DNA from: Muribaculaceae bacterium
Lineage (GTDB): Bacteria > Bacteroidota > Bacteroidia > Bacteroidales > Muribaculaceae
Direction: 5' to 3'
DNA: 64,000 nucleotides
Assembly: GCA_016290325.1 (NCBI GenBank)
Contig: JAEETL010000002.1
Span: 1 to 64,000 of the forward strand
Shown here in pieces: positions 1 through 7,859 of this stretch. Made by a program: the position numbers and the translations under genes. A model generated the notes under the pieces. That model was not told the DNA's origin. It did no database searches and saw nothing but the letters and a program-made list of their open reading frames with translations. The stretch's first letter is position 1. Each line of letters starts with the position of its first letter.

Positions 1-3
1 CGA

Positions 4-34
4 CGCGCCCTCCACACATGATGGAAAGGGCGCG
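4..34. repeat. Hairpin at window edge
   Basis: An 8-bp stem (4-11 pairing with 27-34, sequence CGCGCCCT) encloses a 15-base loop. It lies downstream of rpmE2 on the minus strand, next to a second palindrome at 53-76. It has no T-run, so it could be a terminator for a gene outside the window or simply a structured spacer. Confidence 0.4.
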
Positions 35-52
35 CTGCTGTGTCTTGTAGTA

Positions 53-76
53 ACTGCCGTGAGCGCTCACGGCAGT
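53..76. terminator. Perfect 24-bp palindrome downstream of rpmE2
   Basis: Positions 53-64 (ACTGCCGTGAGC) are exactly the reverse complement of 65-76, with no loop. It starts about 20 bases past the rpmE2 stop (minus strand), where a terminator would be expected. It lacks a downstream T-run, so it may act as a factor-dependent or transcript-protecting hairpin. Confidence 0.45.
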
Positions 77-96
77 AATGCCATGTTGTCTTTGTC

Positions 97-351
97 TTAT
101 TTCTTCTTGCGGTTGCCGTAGCGCTGCATGAACTTGTCCACGCGACCTGCGGTGTCGACGAGCTTCTGCTTGCCGGTGAAGAAGGGGTGAGAGGTGTTGG
201 TGATCTCGAGCTTTACCAGGGGATAGGTCTTGCCGTCGATGTCGATGGTCTCCTTGGTGTTAACAGTGCTGCGAGTGATGAAAACCTCCTCGTTAGACAT
301 GTCCTTGAAAGCAACCTCGCGATAGTTGCTGGGATGGATATCTTTCTTCAT
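97..351 (-). CDS. rpmE2: Large ribosomal subunit protein bL31, type B
   Basis: This is an 84-residue protein of the large ribosomal subunit, located at the central protuberance region in known ribosomes. The start [15 protein letters not shown] and the segment [20 protein letters not shown] are typical of bL31. The protein has no cysteines, so it is the zinc-independent type B (C-minus) form. Length is normal and the C-terminus is basic (NRKKK). It is a single gene on the minus strand, divergent from the polysaccharide locus, with a -7 box about 80 bases upstream. Bacteroidetes commonly carry only this form. The long leader might hold a feedback-control structure, but I see no specific one. 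Confidence 0.95.
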   Translation of the reverse strand: MKKDIHPSNYREVAFKDMSNEEVFITRSTVNTKETIDIDGKTYPLVKLEITNTSHPFFTGKQKLVDTAGRVDKFMQRYGNRKKK

Positions 352-431
352 TTTGTTTAGATATATCTTTAAAATGTTAAACTTACAATGTTGTGGCGGT
401 GGTAAAACGCCTCAATTTTTGTAATGGCGTG

Positions 432-439
432 CAAAGGTA
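432..439 (-). promoter_or_regulatory. rpmE2 -7 promoter box
   Basis: On the minus strand the sequence reads TACCTTTG, matching the Bacteroidetes -7 consensus TAnnTTTG. It would give a leader of about 75-80 bases before the rpmE2 ATG at 351. I do not see a clean -33 TTTG at the usual spacing. Confidence 0.55.
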
Positions 440-1037
440 TAACGATTTTTTGAACTGGAAAAACTTTTTCTGCCTTTTTTCTAAAAAATCATCTCAAAAT
501 CAAGTATATCGATTATCCTGATCACTCGTGCTATGCCGGATGATCTTGCGTTTGTGTTCTCAAAATTGACTGAAATCCCTAATTGATGATTTTGTTTTCA
601 TCGTATAAAATAGCATGATTTAAATTTGATTAAAATGCAAATTAGCACAAGCGCTTTTTGGGTGAAATCTGATGTGTCGAGTACTTGGCTTGATAATCCG
701 ACCTCCTGAAATCGAAATAATAAATGTGGCAATAGGGGCGCTTTATGAGATGTGTAATTGCTGTGCTAATAATCAGTAATTAAACAAAATATATTAAATA
801 ATAACCAAGATGAATTGTTAGCGCGGATCTTGTTTTTTTGTGGTTGTGACCATTGCCATGTTGCTGACGAAAAACTCCATTATTTGCCATTCGATGGAGT
901 CATTATGCAATGACTTATTTCAGATAAATATGTGCTATTTTTCAATGTTTATAATTTCTAGAATTGGGGTGTCGTAGTGGGTGTTATTGCTTTAATACCT
1001 CACCCGGTGAGATTTTCTGAGAAAATTGACTGTGTTT

Positions 1038-1069
1038 TTTGCGTACCTCGGAGAAAAAACGTACTTTTG
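1038..1069 (+). promoter_or_regulatory. Promoter of the polysaccharide locus
   Basis: TTTG at 1038-1041 and TACTTTTG at 1062-1069 are separated by 20 bases, an exact fit to the Bacteroidetes TTTG-N19-21-TAnnTTTG promoter. Transcription should start near 1075, leaving a leader of about 190 bases before the first glycosyltransferase at 1265. This is likely the main promoter of the operon. Confidence 0.75.
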
Positions 1070-1202
1070 CAACTTATAACTGTAGGCAATTCGTGCGCGC
1101 GTAAATGCGCAAAAACCGCCATGTGATTTAGGACATATACAGGTAACTTGCTGATAATGACTACTGTGATAGTGTCTCCAGCTTTACCCGCTCTCCGCTC
1201 AC

Positions 1203-1227
1203 TCACCAGCTCTTCGAGAACTGGTGA
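1203..1227 (+). promoter_or_regulatory. Leader hairpin upstream of the first glycosyltransferase
   Basis: TCACCAG at 1203-1209 pairs with CTGGTGA at 1221-1227, and TCT (1211-1213) pairs with AGA (1217-1219) around a TCG loop, with one mismatch between the two helices. A weak T-rich stretch follows (1235-1245). It sits in the leader of a very long operon, where attenuation or antitermination control is common in Bacteroides polysaccharide loci. The regulatory role is inference. Confidence 0.4.
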
Positions 1228-1264
1228 CCCTCGTTGTATTTTTAACTGAAAGTTTTGTTAGACA

Positions 1265-2257
1265 ATGATTTCAGTCATCGTTACCGTCTATAACATCGAG
1301 AAATATCTTGGTCAGTGCCTCGAGAGCATCTTGGGTTCGACCTACCAGGATCTTGAGGTGATTTTGGTCGATGACGGCTCTCAGGATGGTTCGGGCGAGA
1401 TTTGCGACCAGTATGCTGCAAAAGATAGCCGTGTGAAGGTCATCCATAAAACCAATGCCGGTGTTTCAAAAGCAAGGAATTCTGGTTTGGAAGTGGCTAG
1501 AGGCGAGTATATTACCTTTGTGGATGGCGATGACGTGATTCACCCTAACATGCTTACTGTGCTAATGGATGCTATGGCCGAAGGAGACTATGATGTCTCA
1601 ATGGTTTATGGCATTCAGGTTCCAGACGGTGGACAGGATACTTACATTGCCGACAAGAAATTAGGCCTTTCTGCCAGACACAAAGTGGTATCTCAAAGTG
1701 AGATGGTCAGAGGACTGTTTGGCACTAGCGTTGACGAATTCCAGTATATCGTTGTTTGGAACAAGCTGTACAAGAGAGAATTGGTTCAAGATTTGCGTTT
1801 CAAGGACACGGGAAGCGAAGACTTGGAGTGGTCGTTGCAGATGAGTTTGAGGATGAAACAGGCCGTGTGTGTCGAGGAGGAGATGTATTACTGGATACAG
1901 CACCAGTCCTCCATGACTCATCAGGGAATTAACCGCACCCAGGTTGACAGGGTGAATTCCTATGTTTTGTGCCTGAACGATATTCCTAGTGATAAAACCG
2001 ATTATAGGGCTTGGTGCTTGGTGAAGCTTTATAAAGTGATCCTTCACACGAGGTATAATGCCCGCAACACCAAGTTCAATGATGAAGTGAGATCAAATTG
2101 CAAGTCAATTTATAAGAGCACCATCAGCGAGTACTTGAGCAGTGTGAAAAGAAGTTCCCTGAAGTACGCACTCTTGTGCTTTTATCACTTGCCTTTTGTT
2201 TACAACATGTTCATGGATAGGCAAGTGGCCCGCCTAAAAAAGAGCCGAAACGCATAA
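1265..2257 (+). CDS. Glycosyltransferase family 2 (GT-A)
   Basis: This 330-residue cytoplasmic glycosyltransferase probably adds one sugar to the lipid-linked repeat unit. The N-terminus MISVIVTVYNIEKYL, the nucleotide-binding LVDDGSQDGSG and the metal-binding FVDGDD (about residues 88-93) are classic GT2/WcaA-type features. The C-terminal 120 residues are basic and variable, as is usual for acceptor-specific transferases. It is the first gene of the locus, following the promoter at 1038-1069. The linkage and donor sugar cannot be told from sequence. Confidence 0.85.
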   Translation: MISVIVTVYNIEKYLGQCLESILGSTYQDLEVILVDDGSQDGSGEICDQYAAKDSRVKVIHKTNAGVSKARNSGLEVARGEYITFVDGDDVIHPNMLTVLMDAMAEGDYDVSMVYGIQVPDGGQDTYIADKKLGLSARHKVVSQSEMVRGLFGTSVDEFQYIVVWNKLYKRELVQDLRFKDTGSEDLEWSLQMSLRMKQAVCVEEEMYYWIQHQSSMTHQGINRTQVDRVNSYVLCLNDIPSDKTDYRAWCLVKLYKVILHTRYNARNTKFNDEVRSNCKSIYKSTISEYLSSVKRSSLKYALLCFYHLPFVYNMFMDRQVARLKKSRNA

Positions 2258-2330
2258 TGCTGGCTTTCAAAAAATTATGGATCTTGCTAATCTCGCTTAA
2301 TCATCTCGAGATAATTATTAGAATTTCAGA

Positions 2331-3449
2331 ATGAAGAGAAAGAAGATATTGTTTTTCCATTTTAATCTGCAGGGGGGCGGAGCCGAACGTGTGCTAGTCA
2401 ACTTGCTTAAGTATTTGGATTCCAATAAATATGATATTACTCTTAAAACGATATTTGGAGTTGGACCGTATGTGAATGAGGTGCCTGAGCATGTGAAATT
2501 CAGTTGCGTGTTCAAACACCAATTTAAAGGCTTCAACACAATGATGAAGGTTTTCTCGGGTCGATTTTGGCATCGGTTGTTCATCAAGGGGCATTATGAT
2601 GTTGAAGTGGCTTACCTCGAGAACTCCCCAACTCGTATTGTAGCTTCTTGTCCTTACAAGGATACAAAAAAAGTGGGATGGGTGCATGTTGAATTCAATG
2701 ATCGTATGACTCCGTGTGCAGCCTTCCGTGACGATAAGGAGATGGTGAGGGCTTATAATAAATTAGATGAGCTGGTTTTTGTCGCTCAGCGCACCCGGGA
2801 TAATTTCTTAGAACTATTCCCTGAAATCAAAGTTCCTGACAGAGTTATCCATAATGTCAATGATTATGACAAAATCAAACGTCTAGCCCAAGAGGACATT
2901 CCCATAGATTTGTCTAATAAAACGTTGAATTTATGCGCAGTGAATAGGCTGTTTGCGGTAAAGGGTTTTGACAGAATAATCAGAGCTTTTAAGCGTTTAG
3001 ATGATTTGGGTTTAATTGATGATGTTATATTGTACATTTTGGGTGAGGGTCCTGAAGAGGAAAAGTTGAGAGAAGCGATCGAGTTAAATGGCCTAGCTGA
3101 TCACATTAAGTTATTAGGCTTTGATCCAAATCCTTACAAATACGTATCCAAGATGGATTTGTTTGTCTGTGCATCATATCGCGAGGGTTATAGTACTGCT
3201 ACTACCGAAGCAATCGTTTTGGGCATTCCCGTGTTCACGACCGACTGCTCAGGTATGGAGGAAATCCTTGATGGTGGTAAATTCGGTATGATTGTTCCGA
3301 ATGAAGATGAAGCGATCTATGAGGGTCTTAAGGATTTGTTAAGTCATCGTGAGAGAATCGGCCAATATGCCGATGCGATTAAGGCAGCTCCACCCATGAC
3401 TACAAAGTCCTTGGTTGATAAATATGAAGAGTTCTTTGACTCACTATAA
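2331..3449 (+). CDS. Glycosyltransferase family 4 (GT-B)
   Basis: This is a 372-residue GT-B transferase. The N-terminal domain begins with a glycine-rich acceptor-side loop (LQGGGAERVLVNLL). The C-terminal domain carries YREGYSTATTEAIVLGIPVF, the E-x7-E donor-binding signature of GT4 enzymes, and NRLFAVKGFDRIIRAF, typical of the interdomain hinge. It lies between the first GT2 and the CDP-glucose genes with 17-73 base gaps, so it is probably co-transcribed. Donor and linkage are unknown. Confidence 0.85.
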   Translation: MKRKKILFFHFNLQGGGAERVLVNLLKYLDSNKYDITLKTIFGVGPYVNEVPEHVKFSCVFKHQFKGFNTMMKVFSGRFWHRLFIKGHYDVEVAYLENSPTRIVASCPYKDTKKVGWVHVEFNDRMTPCAAFRDDKEMVRAYNKLDELVFVAQRTRDNFLELFPEIKVPDRVIHNVNDYDKIKRLAQEDIPIDLSNKTLNLCAVNRLFAVKGFDRIIRAFKRLDDLGLIDDVILYILGEGPEEEKLREAIELNGLADHIKLLGFDPNPYKYVSKMDLFVCASYREGYSTATTEAIVLGIPVFTTDCSGMEEILDGGKFGMIVPNEDEAIYEGLKDLLSHRERIGQYADAIKAAPPMTTKSLVDKYEEFFDSL

Positions 3450-3466
3450 TCTCTAAAACTAAAAAC

Positions 3467-4243
3467 ATGAAAGTCGTTATTCTTGCGGGCGGTTTTGGTA
3501 CCCGCATTTCCGAAGAGTCTCAGTTCCGCCCGAAACCTATGGTGGAAATTGGTGGTATGCCCATCTTGTGGCACATCATGAAAGTGTACTCCCATTATGG
3601 TTTCAATGATTTCATCATTTGCGCCGGGTATCGCCAACATGTGATTAAGGAGTGGTTTGCGGACTATTTCCTTCACACGTCTGACGTGACTTTTGATTTC
3701 ACTCGGGGCAATGAGCTGATTGTTCATCGTAAGCATGTTGAGCCATGGCGTGTCACGATTATTGATACTGGCTTGAACACACAGACTGGTGGTCGTGTGA
3801 AGCGCATTAAAGATTACGTGGGTAACGAAACTTTCATGCTCACTTATGGCGACGCAGTTGGCGACATTAATGTCAAGGAACTACTTGATTACCATAGGTC
3901 TCACAAGAAATTAGGTACAGTATCGGTATATAATTTCAGCCAAAATAAGGGTGTGCTTGAGCTCTCGGGCAATGGTGAAGTGGAGGCCTTCCGTGAGAAG
4001 AGCGACCAGGATGATGACATGATCAACATCGGTTTCATGGTATTTGAACCTGCACTATTTGATTACATCTCAGGAGATGACATCATTTTTGAGAAAGAGC
4101 CAATGAATGGCTTGGTTCGTGACCACCAGCTGATGGGGTATGTCCACAAGGGATTCTGGCAGTGTATGGATACCCTTCGTGAGAAAGAAAAACTGGAGCG
4201 TCTATGGGCTTCAGGTCAAGCTCCTTGGAAGCTTTGGGATTGA
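3467..4243 (+). CDS. rfbF: Glucose-1-phosphate cytidylyltransferase
   Basis: It makes CDP-glucose from CTP and glucose 1-phosphate, the first step of CDP-6-deoxyhexose synthesis. The 258-residue length is right for the family. The pyrophosphorylase loop MKVVILAGGFGTRISEES, followed by RPKPMVEIGGMPILWHIM, is nearly diagnostic of RfbF. TYGDAVGDI supplies the metal-binding aspartate, and the C-terminus (FWQCMDTLREKE) also fits. It is followed after 14 bases by rfbG, the partner enzyme, so the pair forms a pathway unit. Confidence 0.95.
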   Translation: MKVVILAGGFGTRISEESQFRPKPMVEIGGMPILWHIMKVYSHYGFNDFIICAGYRQHVIKEWFADYFLHTSDVTFDFTRGNELIVHRKHVEPWRVTIIDTGLNTQTGGRVKRIKDYVGNETFMLTYGDAVGDINVKELLDYHRSHKKLGTVSVYNFSQNKGVLELSGNGEVEAFREKSDQDDDMINIGFMVFEPALFDYISGDDIIFEKEPMNGLVRDHQLMGYVHKGFWQCMDTLREKEKLERLWASGQAPWKLWD

Positions 4244-4257
4244 TCGAGCATTGAATT

Positions 4258-5319
4258 ATGGAATTTGATCTGAACTTTTATCGCGGCAAGAGAGTGCTTG
4301 TGACCGGTCATACTGGTTTCAAGGGCTCGTGGCTGTGTAAGTTGCTCAATAAGCTTGGAGCCGAAGTAACGGGTTATTCTTTGGAGCCCTCAACTAATCC
4401 CGCTTTATTTGAGATAGCCGAAATCGATAAAATCTGCCACTCGGTGATTGGCGATATCCGTGACTTTGACCATTTGAAGCAGACCTTTGAAGAGGCGCGT
4501 CCTGAGGTCGTCCTTCATCTGGCAGCTCAACCCATTGTCCGTGACAGTTACAAGGAGCCTCGTTATACCTATGAGACCAATGTCATGGGAACTGTGAATG
4601 TAATGGAGTGCTTGAGGAATTGTCCTTCGGTGCACTCGTTCTTGAATGTCACCACCGACAAGGTGTATCTTAATCGTGAATGGCCGTGGGGCTATCGCGA
4701 GGACGAAATGCTCGATGGCTTTGACCCGTATTCCAACTCAAAATCATGCTCAGAATTGGTGACGCATAGCTATAAGAGCAGCTTTTTTGCTGATGGCGAG
4801 ATAGCGATTTCTACCGCTCGTGCCGGTAATGTGATTGGTGGAGGTGATTTCGCCAATGACCGCATTGTTCCTGATTGCGTTCGCGCGGCAATTTCCCATC
4901 AGGAGATAATCGTGCGCAACCCTTATTCCACTCGTCCCTATCAGCATGTGCTTGAACCGCTGTTTGCCTATCTGATGATATGCGCCAAGCAGTTCGACGA
5001 TGGCAAGTTTGCTGGTTGGTATAACGTCGGGCCTGATGACCAAGATTGTTTCAAGACAGGAGCGTTGGTCGATACCTTTGTCAAACATTGGGGTGAAGGA
5101 CTGTCATGGACCACGCCAGCGACAAGTGAGGGACCCCATGAGGCAAATTTCCTGAAACTTGACTGCTCTAAGATAAAATCCATTTTTGGATGGTCACCAC
5201 GCTGGAATTTGGACACGGCTATCGGTAAAGTCATTGAATGGAGTAAATGCTGGCAAGCCGGTGGCGACGTGAATGCTTGTATGGACAAGCAGATTGAAGA
5301 TTATTTAAATACCCTTTAA
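4258..5319 (+). CDS. rfbG: CDP-glucose 4,6-dehydratase
   Basis: This NAD-dependent extended SDR of 353 residues converts CDP-glucose to CDP-4-dehydro-6-deoxyglucose. The Rossmann motif GHTGFKG is near residue 17, TTDKVY supplies the catalytic threonine region, and YSNSK is the Tyr-x3-Lys pair. Substrate-side features such as TRPYQHVLEP are typical of RfbG. Length is normal. It sits between rfbF and a second SDR that starts 3 bases after its stop, so translation may be coupled. Confidence 0.95.
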   Translation: MEFDLNFYRGKRVLVTGHTGFKGSWLCKLLNKLGAEVTGYSLEPSTNPALFEIAEIDKICHSVIGDIRDFDHLKQTFEEARPEVVLHLAAQPIVRDSYKEPRYTYETNVMGTVNVMECLRNCPSVHSFLNVTTDKVYLNREWPWGYREDEMLDGFDPYSNSKSCSELVTHSYKSSFFADGEIAISTARAGNVIGGGDFANDRIVPDCVRAAISHQEIIVRNPYSTRPYQHVLEPLFAYLMICAKQFDDGKFAGWYNVGPDDQDCFKTGALVDTFVKHWGEGLSWTTPATSEGPHEANFLKLDCSKIKSIFGWSPRWNLDTAIGKVIEWSKCWQAGGDVNACMDKQIEDYLNTL

Positions 5320-5322
5320 TCA

Positions 5323-6234
5323 ATGAAAAGAGCTATTATTACTGGTGCCGATGGTTTTGTCGGGAGTAACACTGTCAAGTGTTTCCTTGATCACGGCATT
5401 GAGGTACTTGCAATTGATATCGTTGACAAGCCACGCCGGTTGCAATCTCAAGATGGGTTGAGATATAAATGCCTAGACATCAGTGACGTGTCGTCGTTGG
5501 TTCAAGTGGCAGGCGTTGGAGAATATGATACTTTTGTCCATTTTGCATGGGCGGGTTCAGCCGGCCCTCAAAGGACTGATTACAACTTGCAGATGCAAAA
5601 TGCCCTTACCTCTGTAGAGTGTATGAAGGTAGCCAAACAGCTTGGTTGCGAGCGCTTTGTATGTGCGGGTAGTATCATGGAACGCGAGGTTGAAGCGGCT
5701 GTGCATACTCAGGGTAGCAGGCCTGGTATGGGGTACATCTATGGTATGGGTAAACACATCGCCCATTGCATGTGCAAAGCTGTGGCGGCTGATATTGGTA
5801 TTGATTTACTGTGGCCCATGATTACTAACGCTTATGGGGTGGGGGAACTCTCCCCCAGGTTTGTGAACACTACTCTGCGTAAAATCATTAATAGTGAGCC
5901 GTTACAATTCACCGCTGGCACCCAGAATTATGATTTCGTATATGTAACCGACGTAGCGAGAGCCTTTTATGCGGTAGCTCAAGATGGTGTGCCGTTCAAG
6001 GAATACATCATTGGCAGCGGAAATGCACGTCCGCTCAAGGAGTTTATTCTCGAGATGCAGCAAGCATTAGCTCCTGATGCAGTCCCTCAGTTTGGCGATG
6101 TGCCCTTCACGGGTACTAATTTGCCGTTGTCCGCTTTTGATACATCTGATATTGAGCAGGATTGTTCATTTAAGCCCGAAGTGGGGTTTGCCGAGGGTAC
6201 AAGAATGACAATGGAGTGGCTCAAAACCATCTAA
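5323..6234 (+). CDS. NAD-dependent epimerase/reductase acting on a CDP-4-keto-6-deoxy sugar (predicted)
   Basis: This is a 303-residue extended SDR with the nucleotide loop GADGFVGSN (residues 8-16) and a Tyr-x3-Lys pair in IYGMGK. It resembles the 4-ketoreductases/epimerases that follow rfbFG in CDP-sugar operons. It is placed between rfbG (3-base gap) and an RmlC-like 3,5-epimerase, so it probably reduces the 4-keto group after epimerisation to give a CDP-6-deoxyhexose. Its stereochemical outcome cannot be predicted. No rfbH-like 3-dehydrase is present here, which argues against a 3,6-dideoxyhexose. Confidence 0.75.
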   Translation: MKRAIITGADGFVGSNTVKCFLDHGIEVLAIDIVDKPRRLQSQDGLRYKCLDISDVSSLVQVAGVGEYDTFVHFAWAGSAGPQRTDYNLQMQNALTSVECMKVAKQLGCERFVCAGSIMEREVEAAVHTQGSRPGMGYIYGMGKHIAHCMCKAVAADIGIDLLWPMITNAYGVGELSPRFVNTTLRKIINSEPLQFTAGTQNYDFVYVTDVARAFYAVAQDGVPFKEYIIGSGNARPLKEFILEMQQALAPDAVPQFGDVPFTGTNLPLSAFDTSDIEQDCSFKPEVGFAEGTRMTMEWLKTI

Positions 6235-6247
6235 AGGAGACAAGAGA

Positions 6248-6811
6248 ATGATACAGAAGTTTGAATTTCAGGAACTGGACCTGAAAGGCGCGTACTTGAT
6301 CAAGCCCTTCCATGCTACCGATGAGCGTGGTGGGTTCATCAAGGATTACAATATCGACACTTTTAAGTCCAATGGCATTGACCACGACTTGAAGGAGGTA
6401 TTTTACACGGTGTCAAAACGCGGTGTGATCCGTGCCATGCATTTCCAGCTGGTGAAGCAACAGGCTAAACTTGTTCGCTGTGTGAGTGGTCACGTGTATG
6501 ACGTGATTGCCGACTTGCGTCCTGATTCACCCACGTTTGGACAGTGGAGAGGCTTCCATCTGACGGGCAAGAATACTTTATCGTTATTCGTACCAGAATA
6601 CTTTGGTCACGGATACCTAGTTATAGAAGATTCCATTGTCAGCTACAAGTGTGGCGAGGTGTTTTATGGCGAGGGAGATTCCGGTATCATGTACAACGAC
6701 CCCGATTTGAACATTGTGTGGCCATTTGATGCCATTGGGGGAGAAGATAACCTCATCATCAGCGACAAGGATAAAAACCTGATGTCCTTCCAGGATTATA
6801 AATCATTATAA
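6248..6811 (+). CDS. RmlC-like nucleotide-sugar 3,5-epimerase
   Basis: This is a 187-residue cupin-fold protein of the dTDP-4-dehydrorhamnose 3,5-epimerase family. Family motifs are present: DERGGFIKDYN near the start, GVIRAMHFQ with the catalytic histidine, VRCVSGHVYDVIADLR, and VPEYFGHGYLV. In the rfbF-rfbG context its substrate is more likely CDP-4-dehydro-6-deoxyglucose than the dTDP compound, because no rmlA or rmlB is present. That would lead toward an L-configured or otherwise epimerised 6-deoxyhexose. The substrate assignment is inference; the family is clear. Confidence 0.8.
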   Translation: MIQKFEFQELDLKGAYLIKPFHATDERGGFIKDYNIDTFKSNGIDHDLKEVFYTVSKRGVIRAMHFQLVKQQAKLVRCVSGHVYDVIADLRPDSPTFGQWRGFHLTGKNTLSLFVPEYFGHGYLVIEDSIVSYKCGEVFYGEGDSGIMYNDPDLNIVWPFDAIGGEDNLIISDKDKNLMSFQDYKSL

Positions 6812-6823
6812 TCGACCTTTACG

Positions 6824-7846
6824 GTGATAGTTAGCATTGTAACGACAATATATAAGGCCGAAAAAGACCTTCCGCGCTTGCTGGATTCCATGATGGCATT
6901 GAGGAATCCGGACCTTGAGTTCTTTTTGATTGACAATGGTTCTCCCGATCGTTGTGGAGAAATCTGTGCTGAGTATGCGAGGAAAGACAGCCGTTTTTTT
7001 GTTCGCACGCTGAATGAGAATATCGGTTATATTCGAGCGCGCATGTTGGGCGTTCAAGAATGTCATGGGGATTACGTGGGCTTCTGTGACTCAGACGATT
7101 TGCTGGAATCAGGCGGATATGATCACGCAATGGAGGTTATTGAAGAAAATGGATGCGACCTCTATATCACCTCTCATATCGTTCATTTTGAATTTGGAGA
7201 TCTGTTGATGAATCCACCCTTTAAGAAAGGACTTTATCAATCAGAATCCATTAATCAGATTATTCTTCCACAAGCATTTGGCTTCCTGAAAGATCGAGAT
7301 AGGCTACATGGCTTTATGTGGAAACAGATATATAAAAAAGAGGTTATAGTCAAAAATGGAATCTCTCTTATTGAGGACCTAAAACCATGGGAAGATCAGA
7401 TATTCAACATTGATGTATTAAAACAGTGTCATAGTGTTATTATTGATGATAATGTGATTTATCATTATTTTGCTAACTCTGGTTCTATTACAGCGAGCCT
7501 GATTAAAAATTTTGACGCTAACTCTTTTTGGGCAAAGACACGGCTTTTGTATCACGAAAAAATCAAACGTGCAACGTCTTCTATCGAGCGCCGCGCAGCT
7601 GCCAATGCCGCTGTGGTTAATGTGGATTCGTTGGTCGTTAACCTGTGTAAAAAACATTTAAGCGACCCTAACGTGGTTAATAATACTCTTTCGGCTCTTT
7701 TAAGAAAAGATGAAGTATGGCATCAGATTGTTTCTGAATCCAATAATGCCGATTTAAACAAACGTTTACTTTTTGTCAAGTATTGTTTAAAGGCAAACCT
7801 GTATCGTGCTCTATTCTACATCATTAAGTATAAACTGAAAGGGTGA
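6824..7846 (+). CDS. Glycosyltransferase family 2
   Basis: This 340-residue GT2 enzyme starts with GTG at 6824, 12 bases after the RmlC-like gene; no in-frame ATG gives the complete N-terminal strand. The first strand VSIVTTIYKAEKDL, the LIDNGSPDRCG nucleotide loop and the metal-binding CDSDD (about residue 88) are present. The C-terminal half is AT-rich, basic and unique. From about here to 12 kb base composition becomes noticeably more AT-rich than the flanks, suggesting acquired DNA. Donor and acceptor are unknown. Confidence 0.8.
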   Translation: MIVSIVTTIYKAEKDLPRLLDSMMALRNPDLEFFLIDNGSPDRCGEICAEYARKDSRFFVRTLNENIGYIRARMLGVQECHGDYVGFCDSDDLLESGGYDHAMEVIEENGCDLYITSHIVHFEFGDLLMNPPFKKGLYQSESINQIILPQAFGFLKDRDRLHGFMWKQIYKKEVIVKNGISLIEDLKPWEDQIFNIDVLKQCHSVIIDDNVIYHYFANSGSITASLIKNFDANSFWAKTRLLYHEKIKRATSSIERRAAANAAVVNVDSLVVNLCKKHLSDPNVVNNTLSALLRKDEVWHQIVSESNNADLNKRLLFVKYCLKANLYRALFYIIKYKLKG

Positions 7847-7859
7847 ATTTTATTTATAG

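Larger units (their letters stand above)
352..1264. other. Long AT-rich non-coding region before the polysaccharide locus
   Basis: About 900 bases contain no convincing gene. A 68-codon minus-strand frame at 1000-1206 has no family resemblance and overlaps the promoter. The region holds the rpmE2 promoter at one end and a strong plus-strand promoter (1038-1069) with a roughly 190-base leader at the other. I looked for flanking inverted repeats of the invertible-promoter type known from Bacteroides capsule loci and saw none. Confidence 0.6.

Noticed and set aside
1000-1206. 68-codon minus-strand frame before the polysaccharide locus
   Set aside because: It overlaps the strong plus-strand promoter and has no similarity to any family known to me.
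352-1264. Invertible promoter as in Bacteroides capsule loci
   Set aside because: I saw no pair of inverted repeats flanking the promoter and no site-specific recombinase gene in the window.
3467-6811. 3,6-dideoxyhexose (abequose/paratose/tyvelose) pathway
   Set aside because: No rfbH-type CDP-4-keto-6-deoxyglucose-3-dehydrase is present, and an RmlC-like epimerase is present instead.
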